NCBI RefSeq assembly: GCF_001039575.1
Contig: NZ_JIBT01000048.1
Coordinates: 1-55,984 of the forward strand
Length of the DNA: 55,984 nt
From: Halomonas sp. PR-M31
GTDB lineage: Bacteria; Pseudomonadota; Gammaproteobacteria; Pseudomonadales; Halomonadaceae
Reading direction: 5' to 3'
The notes beneath the pieces are model-generated. The model was given only the letters and a program-made list of their open reading frames with translations. It made no database searches and was not told the DNA's origin. A program made the position numbers and the translations under genes. Positions within the stretch are counted from its first letter, which is position 1; each line of letters opens with the position of its first letter. Below are positions 33,125 through 42,668 of the stretch, piece after piece.

Positions 33125-33147
33125 CCAGAGAAACGAGAGTGGAATCG

Positions 33148-34830
33148 ATGAGTGAGGCGCCTTCCCGGATCGAGCACGCCGGCGAGATAGAAAAACTATT
33201 GGCGGCCATGAGTCAGCCGGGGTCCGTGTCGCTGTCCTTCGATGAACAGATGATGGCACCGGCCAATGTGCTGCTGGCGGAGGTGATCACCGGCGAGCAG
33301 CTTTACATCGATGTGTCCGCAGCCCCGGAAGTTGCCGGCGCGCTGGCAGCACAGCGGGCCTTTCGCCTGACCGGGCAGGCTCACGGTGCGATGGTAACGA
33401 CACCACCTTTGATTGCTGAACCCCTCAACGATGTACCCGGGCGGCTGCGGTTTGGCTGCGCCTATCCCGAAAGCCTCGAGGTCTGTCATCGGCGCAATGC
33501 CTTTCGCGCCAAGCTGGGGGCGAGCATGGCGGTTGTCGTGCATCTCGAACTTGAAGGGCAACAAACGGCATTGACTGGCAGATTGTCGAATCTTTCCCTG
33601 GGGGGCTGCCTGGTTGAGCTCTCCTTGAGCGATGCCGCCAATTTGCGCTCGGGCCAGGTAGTGTCTCGTCTAGAAGCGGTTTTTCCCAACGGAGAAATTT
33701 TCGCTACTCGCAGTGAAATACGCCATGTACATGCGGATGGCGATTGGAAACGTGCGTTCATCGGCTGTGAATTCAGCATGATGACTCCAAGATTCGAACG
33801 CTTGATCTGGTTTCTGGTCAAGGAGATCGAGCGGGAAAGGGCGCGCAAGGCTGATCCGGAAACAGACAGTACGTTGAGTCCTTCTGCGTTGTTTCAGTCA
33901 GCTTCGAAACAGACCAAGACACCTCCGCTGCGGCGTCCAAGAGCGGAATACGCAACCCCCATGGCGCGGCGCCTGGCCAAGATAGCGGACTATCTCAATG
34001 GGCAGATATTACAGCTGCAGCAAGGTGAGGCGATCGACAGCATCTTGCTGTCAGGCCATAGTGACAAGCTGTTGAGTCTGCTCGAAGAGGATCGTGAGGC
34101 GCTGCTGTTTGCCAGCGTCTGTCTGCATCGCGATCCGCCGCTGGTGCAGCACGGTATCAGCGTTGCGATCCGCCTGGCGGATCTGGCACGTACCCGCAAC
34201 GCACCACCCAAGCTGCTCAAGGCGATCATCGCGAGCGCCATGGTGCACGATCTTGGCAAGGCATTACTGCCTGAGACGCTGCTCGAGAGCGAAACCTTCG
34301 ATTCCTTGCAGCGCGAGCAGCTCGCCGAGCATGTGCCGATGATGCGCGAACGCCTGCAAGGCTGTCGCTGGCTCGAGCCCAAGGCCGTTCAGAGCATCGT
34401 GGGGGAGATCAATGAACGCCTGGATGGCAGCGGCTATCCTCTAAAACTCAGTGGCGCCGAGCTTTCGACCCTGAGCCGCATGGCCATGGTCGTGGATGCC
34501 ATCGATGCCATGAGTCGACCGCGGCCTGATCGTCAGGCCTGGCCCATGGAAGAGATCTACCGATATTTGCTGGTACAGGACGCACGTTACGATAGCGTCT
34601 GGGTACAGCGCTACATTCGCCATTTCGGTCTGCATCCCATCGGTAGCCTGGCACGGTTTTCGAATGGGGCTCATGGCTGGATTCAGCGTCTCGACAAGAC
34701 AGGAGTGCCGTCCCAAATTGCAATGATCAGCCCTGCGCCGCGATTGTGTAAGGATCGGGAAATTGCGTCACTGGGGACTATCGAGTCTTTGGTAAAATCG
34801 CCGGCACCGGAGTTGCTACCGCAACAATAG
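33148..34830 (+). CDS. PilZ-HD-GYP protein with a degenerate HD-GYP site
   Basis: The 560-residue protein has a YcgR-N-like region (1-105) and a PilZ domain with intact c-di-GMP motifs: CHRRNAFR at 113-120 and NLSLGG at 148-153. It ends in an HD-GYP domain (about 275-530). In the last domain His335, His367/Asp368 (HDLGK) and His395 remain. The canonical HHExxDGxGYP reads EINERLDGSGYP at 420-431, so both metal-binding histidines are lost. It probably senses c-di-GMP; phosphodiesterase activity is doubtful. Start at ATG 33148 after GAGAGTGG; a TTG at 33121 would overlap serB. Confidence 0.8.
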   Translation: MSEAPSRIEHAGEIEKLLAAMSQPGSVSLSFDEQMMAPANVLLAEVITGEQLYIDVSAAPEVAGALAAQRAFRLTGQAHGAMVTTPPLIAEPLNDVPGRLRFGCAYPESLEVCHRRNAFRAKLGASMAVVVHLELEGQQTALTGRLSNLSLGGCLVELSLSDAANLRSGQVVSRLEAVFPNGEIFATRSEIRHVHADGDWKRAFIGCEFSMMTPRFERLIWFLVKEIERERARKADPETDSTLSPSALFQSASKQTKTPPLRRPRAEYATPMARRLAKIADYLNGQILQLQQGEAIDSILLSGHSDKLLSLLEEDREALLFASVCLHRDPPLVQHGISVAIRLADLARTRNAPPKLLKAIIASAMVHDLGKALLPETLLESETFDSLQREQLAEHVPMMRERLQGCRWLEPKAVQSIVGEINERLDGSGYPLKLSGAELSTLSRMAMVVDAIDAMSRPRPDRQAWPMEEIYRYLLVQDARYDSVWVQRYIRHFGLHPIGSLARFSNGAHGWIQRLDKTGVPSQIAMISPAPRLCKDREIASLGTIESLVKSPAPELLPQQ

Positions 34831-34989
34831 CGCAAGCAACGACTCGCGCTTTTCATCGCAATTGAGGAAAAAAACAGTAGTAAAAGCCAGCAGTAAAAAA
34901 GAATGGGAACTCTCGGTGAAGATGTTGAGTCGCATCAAGACAATAGTCGGCGTAGGGAACCCTACCGATTGTTCACCAAGAGGATCACG

Positions 34990-36057
34990 ATGATGAGTAA
35001 GCCGACGCTGAAACCAACCCGTCACGGCTTCATGCCGCCCTTCATTCTCGAGCGTATTGCAGCAACCTCGAGCCATGCGCAGCTTCAAGGCTCTGCCCAG
35101 CGCACCCTTGAGGTGGATCGCCATTTTCGCTCCCAGCGCGCGCCCCATGTTGCCAGTGCCATGGCGTTGCCTAAGGGTAGCCCGCAACCAGGACAAGCGA
35201 CACGCTATATCTACTCCGCCAACTACCAGGAAGTGCTGCCCGGTACCCTGGTGCGGGAGGAAGGTCAGGATGAGTCCGGTGATCCTGCCGTGGACGAAGC
35301 CTATCGCTGGCTGGAGGTGACCTATCGCTTTTTCTGGGAAACGCTAGAACGCAACTCCATCGACGATCAGGGCATGCCGCTGCTGGGCACGGTGCACTAT
35401 GGTCGAGATTACGAGAACGCCTTCTGGAATGGCGCTCAGATGGTATTCGGCGACGGCGACGGCGAGTTCTTCAATCGTTTTACGGCGGCGCTGGATGTAG
35501 TGGGCCACGAACTGGCCCACGGTGTCATCGAGCGAGAAGCGGGACTTATCTATACCTATCAGTCCGGTGCGCTCAATGAATCCCTGGCGGATGTCTTCGG
35601 CAGCCTCACCAAGCAGTATCACCTCGGTCAAAGCGCGACTGAGGCAGACTGGTTGATCGGTGCGGAGCTGCTGATGGAGCGGGTTCAGGGCCGTGCGCTG
35701 CGTTCCATGGCAGAACCCGGCACCGCCTATGACGACCCGGTTCTAGGCAAGGACCCTCAGCCTGCTCATATGGACGCCTTCGTCGAGACAGAGGCGGACA
35801 ACGGGGGTGTACACATCAATTCTGGCATTCCCAACCATGCCTTTTATCTGGCGGCGATGGCACTAGGGGGCTACGCCTGGGAAAGCGTTGGTCTGGTCTG
35901 GTATGACACCCTACGAGATTCACGCTTGATGCCGGAGAGCGATTTTGTCACCTTCGCTACCTTGACCGCTGAAAACGCCGACCGCCGCTTTGGTAGCGCA
36001 AGCCGGGAAGCGACCACGATACGCGAGGCCTGGCAGGCCGTGGGGGTGATCGCATGA
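34990..36057 (+). CDS. Protealysin-like M4 metallopeptidase
   Basis: The 355-residue thermolysin-family protease has the zinc site HELAH (His173, Glu174, His177) with Glu197 in NESLAD, and a late His near GGVHINSGIPNHAF. There is no Sec signal peptide. Instead a short propeptide carries the MPPFIL motif at 15-20, typical of protealysins, which have short propeptides with a conserved PP motif. Known protealysins act inside cells or leave by unknown routes. ATG 34990 follows AGAGG. The stop overlaps the start of its inhibitor gene (ATGA). Confidence 0.88.
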   Translation: MMSKPTLKPTRHGFMPPFILERIAATSSHAQLQGSAQRTLEVDRHFRSQRAPHVASAMALPKGSPQPGQATRYIYSANYQEVLPGTLVREEGQDESGDPAVDEAYRWLEVTYRFFWETLERNSIDDQGMPLLGTVHYGRDYENAFWNGAQMVFGDGDGEFFNRFTAALDVVGHELAHGVIEREAGLIYTYQSGALNESLADVFGSLTKQYHLGQSATEADWLIGAELLMERVQGRALRSMAEPGTAYDDPVLGKDPQPAHMDAFVETEADNGGVHINSGIPNHAFYLAAMALGGYAWESVGLVWYDTLRDSRLMPESDFVTFATLTAENADRRFGSASREATTIREAWQAVGVIA

Positions 36058-36428
36058 ATGACAAGTCAAAAGATGAACGCAAGAAAGCCGAGTTGAAGAC
36101 GAAGAGCGTCGTTGCCATCCGCCGCGAAGGGGGTGTAGCCGCCTTCCCCGGATTGATGAAACCACGCAGAATTCAGTGTGATGAATGCACGGACGAGCAG
36201 CGCCGGGAGCTGGAAGGCGTGCTGAATCTGGCGGCACGCACCTGTAGCGACACGCCCGCCCCCGGCGCCGACCGCCGGGTTTTTCATGTGGATATCGAAG
36301 AACCGCAGCAAAAGAATGCGGCAGAGTCCGACATCTACTGCGTGTGGTCTTTGAGCATGAATGAAGAAGAGACGCCCGAAGCGCTGGTGTCCCTATGGAA
36401 AAGCGGCGTACCGGACAACAGTGGATAA
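36054..36428 (+). CDS. Emfourin-type protealysin inhibitor
   Basis: The 124-residue protein matches the emfourin (M4in) family, whose founder inhibits protealysin and is encoded in the same operon as it. The core pattern VVAIRREGGVAAFPGL near residues 19-34 and the later VSLWKSG end fit that family. The gene overlaps the protease stop by four bases, consistent with stoichiometric, coupled synthesis. No signal peptide is seen, so the inhibitor would hold the protease inactive in the cytoplasm. The N-terminus is Lys-rich. Confidence 0.78.
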   Translation: MNDKSKDERKKAELKTKSVVAIRREGGVAAFPGLMKPRRIQCDECTDEQRRELEGVLNLAARTCSDTPAPGADRRVFHVDIEEPQQKNAAESDIYCVWSLSMNEEETPEALVSLWKSGVPDNSG

Positions 36429-36525
36429 ACGGACGAGGCAATATGATCGTCAATGGAGGCTGAATGCGAAATTTTAGCCTAGATTAAGAATACTCCTTCT
36501 CTAATGCAGATTCATCGAGGTGGCC

Positions 36526-36807
36526 ATGCGCTACAGTCAGGAAATACTGGAAGAACTCAACGTGCTCTGTCTGTTCAATCTGTCGACGACCCAGGAGGGC
36601 ATCAAGGTCCACTCCAGCGCCGACCCCGCCAAGGTAGAGGCGGCGCAGCGATTGTTCGAGCGCGGCCTGGTGACGCAAGCGGATGGCGGCTATCTCACCG
36701 GCCTTGGGCGAGATGCCGCGATGCAGGCCCAGGATCTGTTGACTATCTTCAAGACTGCATCCACGTTCTCTAAAGATTCTGCTGCTAGCGCTGACTCCAA
36801 TACATGA
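36526..36807 (+). CDS. TIGR02647 family protein of unknown function
   Basis: The 93-residue protein matches the conserved gammaproteobacterial family TIGR02647: LCLFNLSTTQEGIKVHSSADPAKVEAAQRLF then GLVTQADGGYLTGLGRDAA. Family members usually have about 75-80 residues; this one has an extra Ser/Ala/Asp-rich tail. The ATG at 36526 has GAGG five bases before it; GTG at 36520 is an alternative. No function is known. Confidence 0.8.
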   Translation: MRYSQEILEELNVLCLFNLSTTQEGIKVHSSADPAKVEAAQRLFERGLVTQADGGYLTGLGRDAAMQAQDLLTIFKTASTFSKDSAASADSNT

Positions 36808-36872
36808 TCTGCGCTTTTTGATTTCGCGAATGATGAAGGGTCGAGGTTCTTGATGTAGGACTGAAACCCGTA

Positions 36873-36912
36873 AAAACCCGCCCCTGCCGATGATTCGGCA
36901 GGGGCGGGTTTT
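36873..36912. terminator. Strong bidirectional terminator
   Basis: A perfect 18-bp stem (36873-36890 with 36895-36912) with loop TGAT, flanked by A- and T-runs, lies between convergent genes. Confidence 0.9.
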
Positions 36913-36955
36913 GTTGAGGCTTTCTATTCAATTCAAGAACGCATGCGCGTGCGGC

Positions 36956-37954
36956 TCAGTGGCGCACGCCAGCGGCGGGTAGGTGCTTGGGACTTCCGAC
37001 TACGCCACCGGCCGCTGCGGCAATGGCGCCCAGCACCATGGCGATGAACGCCCACAGGGCCGCCGAGGAAACGGCGGATGACAAGGCCTGGCTTGCCTGG
37101 ACGGCTTTCTGCTTGGCTTGCTCCGCAGCTTGCTGGGCCTGATTCACCGCCTGCTGAGCCTGCTGCATCCAGCGCTGGGCGGTTTGTTCAGCTTCCTGTT
37201 CGCTCATGTCGGTGCGCTCTGCGATGACGCTGGCCAGAGCATCAGGATCTGCCTGCTCTGCCGTTTGCTGCAATGACGAGAACATCTCGTCCAGGGCCTG
37301 ATTGATATCGCTAGGGGCGTCTCCCGGTGTCTTCGCCACATCCTTGGCGGTTTGCTGAGCGGTCTGCGCCGCCTGCTGACCGTCTTCACGCAGCTCGCTT
37401 GGCTGCAGGGCCTGGGTGTCGGTTTGCTGCAGCATCTGCTGTGCTTCCTGTTTGATGCTCTGAAAGCTTGTATCCTGCTGCTGAAGCGCTCGCTCGGCGG
37501 CCTGCTTGGCTTCCGGGGCCAGTTCCGAAACCCCTTGTGCTGCTAGGGAAAAACCTTGGCTGATCGCGCTGGTAGTCGCGCTGAGTACGTTACCCACCGC
37601 GGAACCCATGAGCCAGAAGGTCAAGAGCGTCATCAAGCCCCAGGTCACGGCTCCGTGCAGAATGCCGTCGATGGTTTGCGGCATGCCGGCCAAACGACCC
37701 GCCGTCCAGCCACCGGCGAACAACGCGATCAGGCTGCTGAGGGCAAGCCATATACCCGTTCCTACCCCAATCCCGCTCAACGGGTTTTCCTCCGTGGCAG
37801 GATCAATGACTCCCGCGCCAAAGGAGAGGCCAAGCATATTAAGCAAGAGTTGAATTACCAGGGCGATAACGACCCCGGCCAGAATGGCGCCCCAAGAGAT
37901 GCGCCGCAGTGACGAGGCGTCCTTGTCCGATTGATTCGATTGATGATTTGTCAT
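36956..37954 (-). CDS. Membrane protein with a glutamine/alanine-rich coiled coil
   Basis: The 332-residue protein has a first membrane segment near residues 20-42, two or three more to about 130, a long hydrophilic stretch (about 140-300) rich in Q, A and E with heptad-like spacing, and a final membrane segment near 305-325. The coiled coil would lie on one side, anchored at both ends. I do not recognise an enzymatic domain; related membrane proteins are annotated as hypothetical. ATG 37954 has AAGGATCC upstream. It stands alone between a terminator and epmB. Confidence 0.7.
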   Translation of the reverse strand: MTNHQSNQSDKDASSLRRISWGAILAGVVIALVIQLLLNMLGLSFGAGVIDPATEENPLSGIGVGTGIWLALSSLIALFAGGWTAGRLAGMPQTIDGILHGAVTWGLMTLLTFWLMGSAVGNVLSATTSAISQGFSLAAQGVSELAPEAKQAAERALQQQDTSFQSIKQEAQQMLQQTDTQALQPSELREDGQQAAQTAQQTAKDVAKTPGDAPSDINQALDEMFSSLQQTAEQADPDALASVIAERTDMSEQEAEQTAQRWMQQAQQAVNQAQQAAEQAKQKAVQASQALSSAVSSAALWAFIAMVLGAIAAAAGGVVGSPKHLPAAGVRH

Positions 37955-38071
37955 TTGGCCGGATCCTTTTGCGGTTGAATCATGCGAGCCCACCGAGCCC
38001 CTATCTGACAGTAGTCGCTATCTATTCCCCGTGCGAGATAAAAGTCGTTGTTGATCGTCCTAAATTGCGTG

Positions 38072-39109
38072 CTACATCAAAGGCGTCTTGCTCTTTTCTC
38101 CTGGCACTTCTCGCACCAGCCGCGGCATCAGAAACCCCGCAAGACGCTTGCGCAGCGCAGCCACCAGAGCAACGGCTTCTTCATCCGGCACGTCGAAGTG
38201 GGCGGCACCGCTGACCGGATCGAGCACGTGCAGGTAGTAGGGCAGTATGCCGGCCTCGAACAGCCGCTCAGACAGTGCCGCCAGAGTCTCTACATCGTTG
38301 TTCACGCCCCGCAGCAGCACGCTCTGATTGAGCAAGGTCACGCCAATCGAGCGCAGGCGGGCGCAGGCTTTGATGACCGCATCGTCGATCTCGTTGGTAT
38401 GGTTAATGTGCAGCACCATCACCTTCTGCAGCCGGGTCGCGCCCAGCCAGCCAAGCAAAGCGTCGTCAATCCGATCCGGAATCACCACCGGCAGCCGGGT
38501 ATGAATGCGCAACCGTTTAAGATGGGGTATCTCCTCAAGGCGTTCCGCCAGCCATGTCAGACGCTTGTCGCTTGAAGCCAGCGGATCGCCGCCGGAGAGA
38601 ATCGCCTCGGCAATGGATGTGTCGTTTCTCAAATAGTCCAGAGCATCATTCCACTGGGCGCGGGAGGGCGAGTTCTCGGCGTAGGGAAATTGACGCCGAA
38701 AACAGTAGCGACAGTTGATAGCGCAGATAGGGCTTGCGATCAGCAGCACACGACCGGCGTACTTGTGTATCAATCCGGGCCGGGGGGTATGTTCGGCTTC
38801 TTCCAGCGGGTCGCTGACGAATCCCCGCACGCTATCGGTTTCTGCGCTCAGAGGGAGCACCTGACGCAGCAGAGGATCGTTGGGGTCACCCAGGCGGATG
38901 CGTGTCAGATAAGCCTCGGGTACACGTACCTCGAACAGGCCATGACCAGCCTTGGCCCCTGGCAACAACGCCTCGTCCAACTCCAGACGAGCAAGCAGGG
39001 CACGCGGATCGCGCAGCGCACCACTGAGCTGGGCCTGCCAACCCGGATCGTCCGTCTCCTTAGCTATCGGAATAACGCGCTGCAAACTGGCCGGGCTTCG
39101 GGTTATCAT
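38072..39109 (-). CDS. epmB: EF-P (R)-beta-lysine formation: lysine 2,3-aminomutase EpmB
   Basis: EpmB is the radical SAM and PLP enzyme that makes (R)-beta-lysine, which EpmA attaches to EF-P. The 345-residue protein has the cluster motif CAINCRYC (Cys129, Cys133, Cys136), GGDPLAS after it, and the carboxy LLRGVNND and HVLDPVSGAAHF blocks. The start ATG 39109 gives the typical MITRSPASLQ-like N-terminus. It is divergent from efp, 72 bp away. Confidence 0.93.
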   Translation of the reverse strand: MITRSPASLQRVIPIAKETDDPGWQAQLSGALRDPRALLARLELDEALLPGAKAGHGLFEVRVPEAYLTRIRLGDPNDPLLRQVLPLSAETDSVRGFVSDPLEEAEHTPRPGLIHKYAGRVLLIASPICAINCRYCFRRQFPYAENSPSRAQWNDALDYLRNDTSIAEAILSGGDPLASSDKRLTWLAERLEEIPHLKRLRIHTRLPVVIPDRIDDALLGWLGATRLQKVMVLHINHTNEIDDAVIKACARLRSIGVTLLNQSVLLRGVNNDVETLAALSERLFEAGILPYYLHVLDPVSGAAHFDVPDEEAVALVAALRKRLAGFLMPRLVREVPGEKSKTPLM

Positions 39110-39181
39110 CTGTGCACCAAAATTGAGTTCATTCGCGCGGTATGTTTGAGCCTGCCGCGTCAAGATCATTAGCGAGGAAGC

Positions 39182-39748
39182 ATGGCGAACTATTCTACCA
39201 ACGAATTCAAGGCCGGTCTGAAGGTGATGCTGGATGGCGACCCCTGCAACATCGTCGAGAACGAACTTGTCAAGCCAGGTAAAGGCCAAGCGTTCAGTCG
39301 CGTCAAGCTGCGCAATTTGAATACGGGGCGTGTCTGGGAGCGCACCTTCAAGTCCGGTGAATCCCTGGAAGGCGCCGACGTGCTCGACCTGGAAATGGAA
39401 TATCTCTATACCGATGGCGATATGTGGTACTTCATGCGCACGGACGGCTCCTTCGAGCAGTATCCGGTGGCTAAGAAAGCCCTAGGGGATACGGAAAAAT
39501 GGTTGAAGGAACAAGTCGCTTATACCGTTACCTTGTGGAATGACAACATCATCGGTGTAACCCCGCCCAACTTCATCGAACTGGAAGTCACCGAGACCGA
39601 TCCGGGTCTGAAGGGCGATACCGCTCAGGGCGGCTCCAAACCAGCAACGCTTTCGTCCGGTGCAGTGGTCAAGGTTCCACTGTTCATCAACCAGGGTGAG
39701 GTATTAAAAGTGGATACCCGAAGCGGCGAATACGTCTCTCGCGCCTAA
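39182..39748 (+). CDS. efp: Translation elongation factor P
   Basis: EF-P rescues ribosomes stalled at polyproline runs. The 188-residue protein has the modified lysine at position 34, in KPGKGQ, and the signature for EpmA/EpmB modification, not the arginine of the EarP type. Both modification genes flank it. A terminator follows. Confidence 0.96.
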   Translation: MANYSTNEFKAGLKVMLDGDPCNIVENELVKPGKGQAFSRVKLRNLNTGRVWERTFKSGESLEGADVLDLEMEYLYTDGDMWYFMRTDGSFEQYPVAKKALGDTEKWLKEQVAYTVTLWNDNIIGVTPPNFIELEVTETDPGLKGDTAQGGSKPATLSSGAVVKVPLFINQGEVLKVDTRSGEYVSRA

Positions 39749-39771
39749 ACCTTGCGCTTCAAGCTACACAC

Positions 39772-39799
39772 AACGCCGAGCCTAGCGCTCGGCGTTTTT
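39772..39799 (+). terminator. Rho-independent terminator after efp
   Basis: Stem AACGCCGAGC / GCTCGGCGTT (39772-39781 and 39787-39796), 5-base loop, followed by TTT. Confidence 0.85.
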
Positions 39800-39812
39800 C
39801 ATAAGGCTTTTG

Positions 39813-40787
39813 ATGAACGAGATTGACTGGCAACCCACCGCCACCATCGAAACGCTGCGTCAGCGCGCCCGCTGCCTGGCCAAGATTCGCCGCTTTTTCG
39901 CCGAACACGGTGTGCTCGAAGTTGAGACTCCGATTCTGGGTCATGGCGGCAGCACCGATCTGCATCTCGATTCACTTTCCTTGACCGCTACCACGCCAGC
40001 AGGGCGTGAACGGCTGTGGCTGCAGACCTCGCCGGAATTTCACATGAAGCGCCTGTTGGCGGCGGGCAGCGGGCCAATCTTCCAGCTGGCGCGCAGCTTT
40101 CGCGATGGAGAGGTAGGGCGGCGCCATAATCTCGAGTTCACCATGCTGGAGTGGTATCGCCCGGGGTTTTCGTTGGCTAATCTGATCGATGAAACCGAGG
40201 CGCTGGTTCGCCTGTTGCTGCCTGACGCGGGTTCCAGGCGACTGCGTCGCTACCGAGAGTTGTTTCGCGATCATCTAAAAATAGATCCCTTCACCGTGGC
40301 GCAGACTGATCTGCGCAACCTGGCGAGCGAACATGGCAATCTGGATATGTCTGACAGTCCGCGTGATGACTGTCTGGATCTGCTGATGAGCCTTGTCATC
40401 GAACCGACCCTGGGCTTCGAGTGCATCGACATGGTGATCGACTATCCGGCCAGCCAGGCGGCGTTGGCGCGCCGTCGATGCGACCCGGAAGATGGCGCCG
40501 AGGTGGCGGCGCGCTTTGAGGTCTATGTGCAGGGGCTGGAGCTGGCCAACGGCTACGATGAGCTGACCGATGCGAATGAACAGGCCACGCGTTTTGCTGC
40601 GGACAATATCGAGCGGAAGAAAAATGGTAAATCACCTGTCGATATCGATGTGCGCCTGGTAGCGGCACTGCATGCCGGTATGCCGGCAGGTAGCGGTGTG
40701 GCTCTTGGGGTCGATCGCCTGATTCAGCTGGCCCTCGGCAAGCAGTGCGTGGCAGAAGTCATGGCCTTTGCCACGCCGGTCAGCTAA
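39813..40787 (+). CDS. epmA: EF-P beta-lysylation protein EpmA (GenX/PoxA)
   Basis: EpmA is a paralogue of the class II lysyl-tRNA synthetase catalytic domain that lysylates EF-P at Lys34. The 324-residue protein has no anticodon-binding domain, as expected. Motif 2 is visible in FQLARSFRDGEVGRRHNLEFTMLEWYR, and motif 3 in GSGVALGVDRLIQLAL. The start is ATG 39813, with ATAAGG ahead; it lies just after the efp terminator. Confidence 0.94.
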   Translation: MNEIDWQPTATIETLRQRARCLAKIRRFFAEHGVLEVETPILGHGGSTDLHLDSLSLTATTPAGRERLWLQTSPEFHMKRLLAAGSGPIFQLARSFRDGEVGRRHNLEFTMLEWYRPGFSLANLIDETEALVRLLLPDAGSRRLRRYRELFRDHLKIDPFTVAQTDLRNLASEHGNLDMSDSPRDDCLDLLMSLVIEPTLGFECIDMVIDYPASQAALARRRCDPEDGAEVAARFEVYVQGLELANGYDELTDANEQATRFAADNIERKKNGKSPVDIDVRLVAALHAGMPAGSGVALGVDRLIQLALGKQCVAEVMAFATPVS

Positions 40788-40927
40788 CAAAAGCGTTGAA
40801 TCCGTGCTTCGAGGTGGCTAAACGCCGTATTCGAACGGCTGGTCTATAGTTTTCTCAGCGTCGCATTGGAAGCGACAACGCACGCAGCACGGTAGGGATA
40901 CAAGACGCTACCCTCAGAGACGCTTCC

Positions 40928-41842
40928 GTGAATCAGCAAGTGCTTGATATCTCAGACCAAGGCCAACCTGTGCCGCGCTATCCCGAAATGGAACGCGAAA
41001 TACACGCGGGTCATACCCGCTTTTTGCTGTTGCCTCCGGGTGAAGTGTCGGCCCAACTTGCTACAAATGTATGCTACATCGACGTCAACTTGAGTCTCGT
41101 CAATGCCCAGTGGTCCTGGAATTCCGATCAGTTGCGACGATCTTTGTGCATGGCTAATAGCTTGGCCTTCATACCGCCTGAAGGTGAGTTTCACGTCAAG
41201 GTGACGAACGTCATGCCCGGCTTGATCCTGGAACTGGAGCCGAATTACTGGAGTGAGGTGCTCAAGCAGGAGTTCGATTTATCGCTTCAGACGCTGGATT
41301 TTCTCGACTATGCCCAGGACCTGGTATCGGCTGAATTGGGCCGGGCAGGCATTCGCCTGCTCATGGAAGATTTTCGCAGCGGCGAGCGGGCGGATTCGCT
41401 CACTCTTGAAGTCCTTAGTCTGGCGTTGATCGCGCGTATCGCGCGACGGTTTCAAATTGCTCGGCACATAACCGGCGCTATTGTGCCTGCCAATGCGCTG
41501 TCGCCCCAGCGTCTTGCCCGGGTCAAGGAATACATCGAGGCTAATCTTAGTCGCTCGCTCTCCCTGGCAGCGCTCGCCGACGTTGCCTGCCTGTCGGCCT
41601 CACATTTCGGCCGCACCTTCAAGCTGATTACTGGCGCAAGCCCATTGCGCTACGTCATAGGGCGTCGGGTGGAACGAGCCAAGCGGTTGTTGATACAGCA
41701 CGAGCGTTCCATCGCTCAGATAGCCTTTGACTGCGGGTTTTCCGGCCAGTCCCATCTTACTCGCACTTTCCACGACATCACCGGTATCACCCCTGCCGTA
41801 TTCAGAAAGCAGGCCATGGCTTCCTCTCGCAGAAAGTCATAA
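40928..41842 (+). CDS. AraC family transcriptional regulator
   Basis: The 304-residue protein has an N-terminal sensor region (about 1-185) and two helix-turn-helix motifs at the carboxy end: SLAALADVACLSASHFGRTFKLITG and IAQIAFDCGFSGQSHLTRTFHDITG. The start is a GTG. The next genes downstream are remnants, so its target may have been lost. A small dyad GTCGC-N6-GCGAC lies at about 40860-40876 in the upstream spacer and may be its own control site. Confidence 0.82.
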   Translation: MNQQVLDISDQGQPVPRYPEMEREIHAGHTRFLLLPPGEVSAQLATNVCYIDVNLSLVNAQWSWNSDQLRRSLCMANSLAFIPPEGEFHVKVTNVMPGLILELEPNYWSEVLKQEFDLSLQTLDFLDYAQDLVSAELGRAGIRLLMEDFRSGERADSLTLEVLSLALIARIARRFQIARHITGAIVPANALSPQRLARVKEYIEANLSRSLSLAALADVACLSASHFGRTFKLITGASPLRYVIGRRVERAKRLLIQHERSIAQIAFDCGFSGQSHLTRTFHDITGITPAVFRKQAMASSRRKS

Positions 41843-41986
41843 TCGTCAAAAGAAGCGCAGAAACCTGCAAGAAAGAAGTTCAGCTAATGACTTCACTTAA
41901 CGAATCGCTTTTCGCGTCTTCTGAAGTGACGACGTTTGGTCATTGCGTTTGCGGATTCTGTTCTTTGCTCATGAGGGGCAAGTGTT

Positions 41987-42256
41987 ATGAAAATCGGCTT
42001 CGTTGGATACGGCAGCATGGCGGCTGCGCTGGCAAGCAAATGGGCTGGTAAGCACGAGCTGTTCTTTGGCGGACGATTCCCGGAAAAGGCCGCCGCCGTG
42101 GCTCAGGCGTACAAGGCAGGATCGGGCAGTGCGTCCGAGGCTGTGGCCTTCGGCGAATGCTCGGTTGATATGAAAACAATCTATTTTCTTCGTGCAATAA
42201 AAAAAGGAGTTACCAATGCAAATCATCACCGAAATGACAAATATGCGCATAGGTAG
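41987..42256 (+). pseudogene. Remnant of an NADP-binding (F420-reductase-like) protein
   Basis: The first 56 residues match the Rossmann N-terminus of NADPH-dependent F420 reductase/oxidoreductase-like proteins (MKIGFVGYGSMAAALASKW, then SASEAVAFGE). After AFGE (about 42154) the homology stops and the frame continues into unrelated residues. The rest of the gene, about 130-150 residues, is missing, so this is a deletion remnant. Confidence 0.65.
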
Positions 42257-42668
42257 AACCCTTGCAGCGCTGGGTAGTCTGTTTTGTGCTCTAAGTGCGC
42301 CTATCTCTGCCGCTGTACAATTGCCATGGGGAGAGCCCGGTGAGAATGCGGGTACAGCCTTTAATTGCGAAGAAATCGACGCCGTTGCGACTTCTCAAGG
42401 TGTCTTGATTCGAGAAGGTGATGTAGTCATCTTCTGCACTGACTGGATGGACCTTATGGGTAAGCAGAACGAGCATTATTTCGACGGAAGTCCTGGGTTA
42501 GGCGTCGAAGGCGCGCTGTTCGGGGCGAGCGCATGGGCCATCTCCGAGATCGAGGCGAGAACCAGCTTTGCATGGACAAATGGCAGAGGCCCGCTCGAAG
42601 TGAGCTTGAGCGGCTTGGTAGTTCTGTCGAACAGCTCGGCGACCTTCTCGAACACCCTGAGATCATAG
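42216..42668 (+). pseudogene. Remnant of an exported cyclase/kynurenine-formamidase-like protein
   Basis: The frame starts with a clear signal peptide after an AAAGGAG site, then a short piece of the cyclase family (GVLIREGDVVIFCTDWMDL, then GSPGLGVEGALFGASAWAI). The N-terminal HxGTHxDxP metal-binding region is absent and the carboxy end diverges into unrelated residues. It looks like a gene with an internal deletion and a lost end, though the 150-residue product could still be made. Confidence 0.6.
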
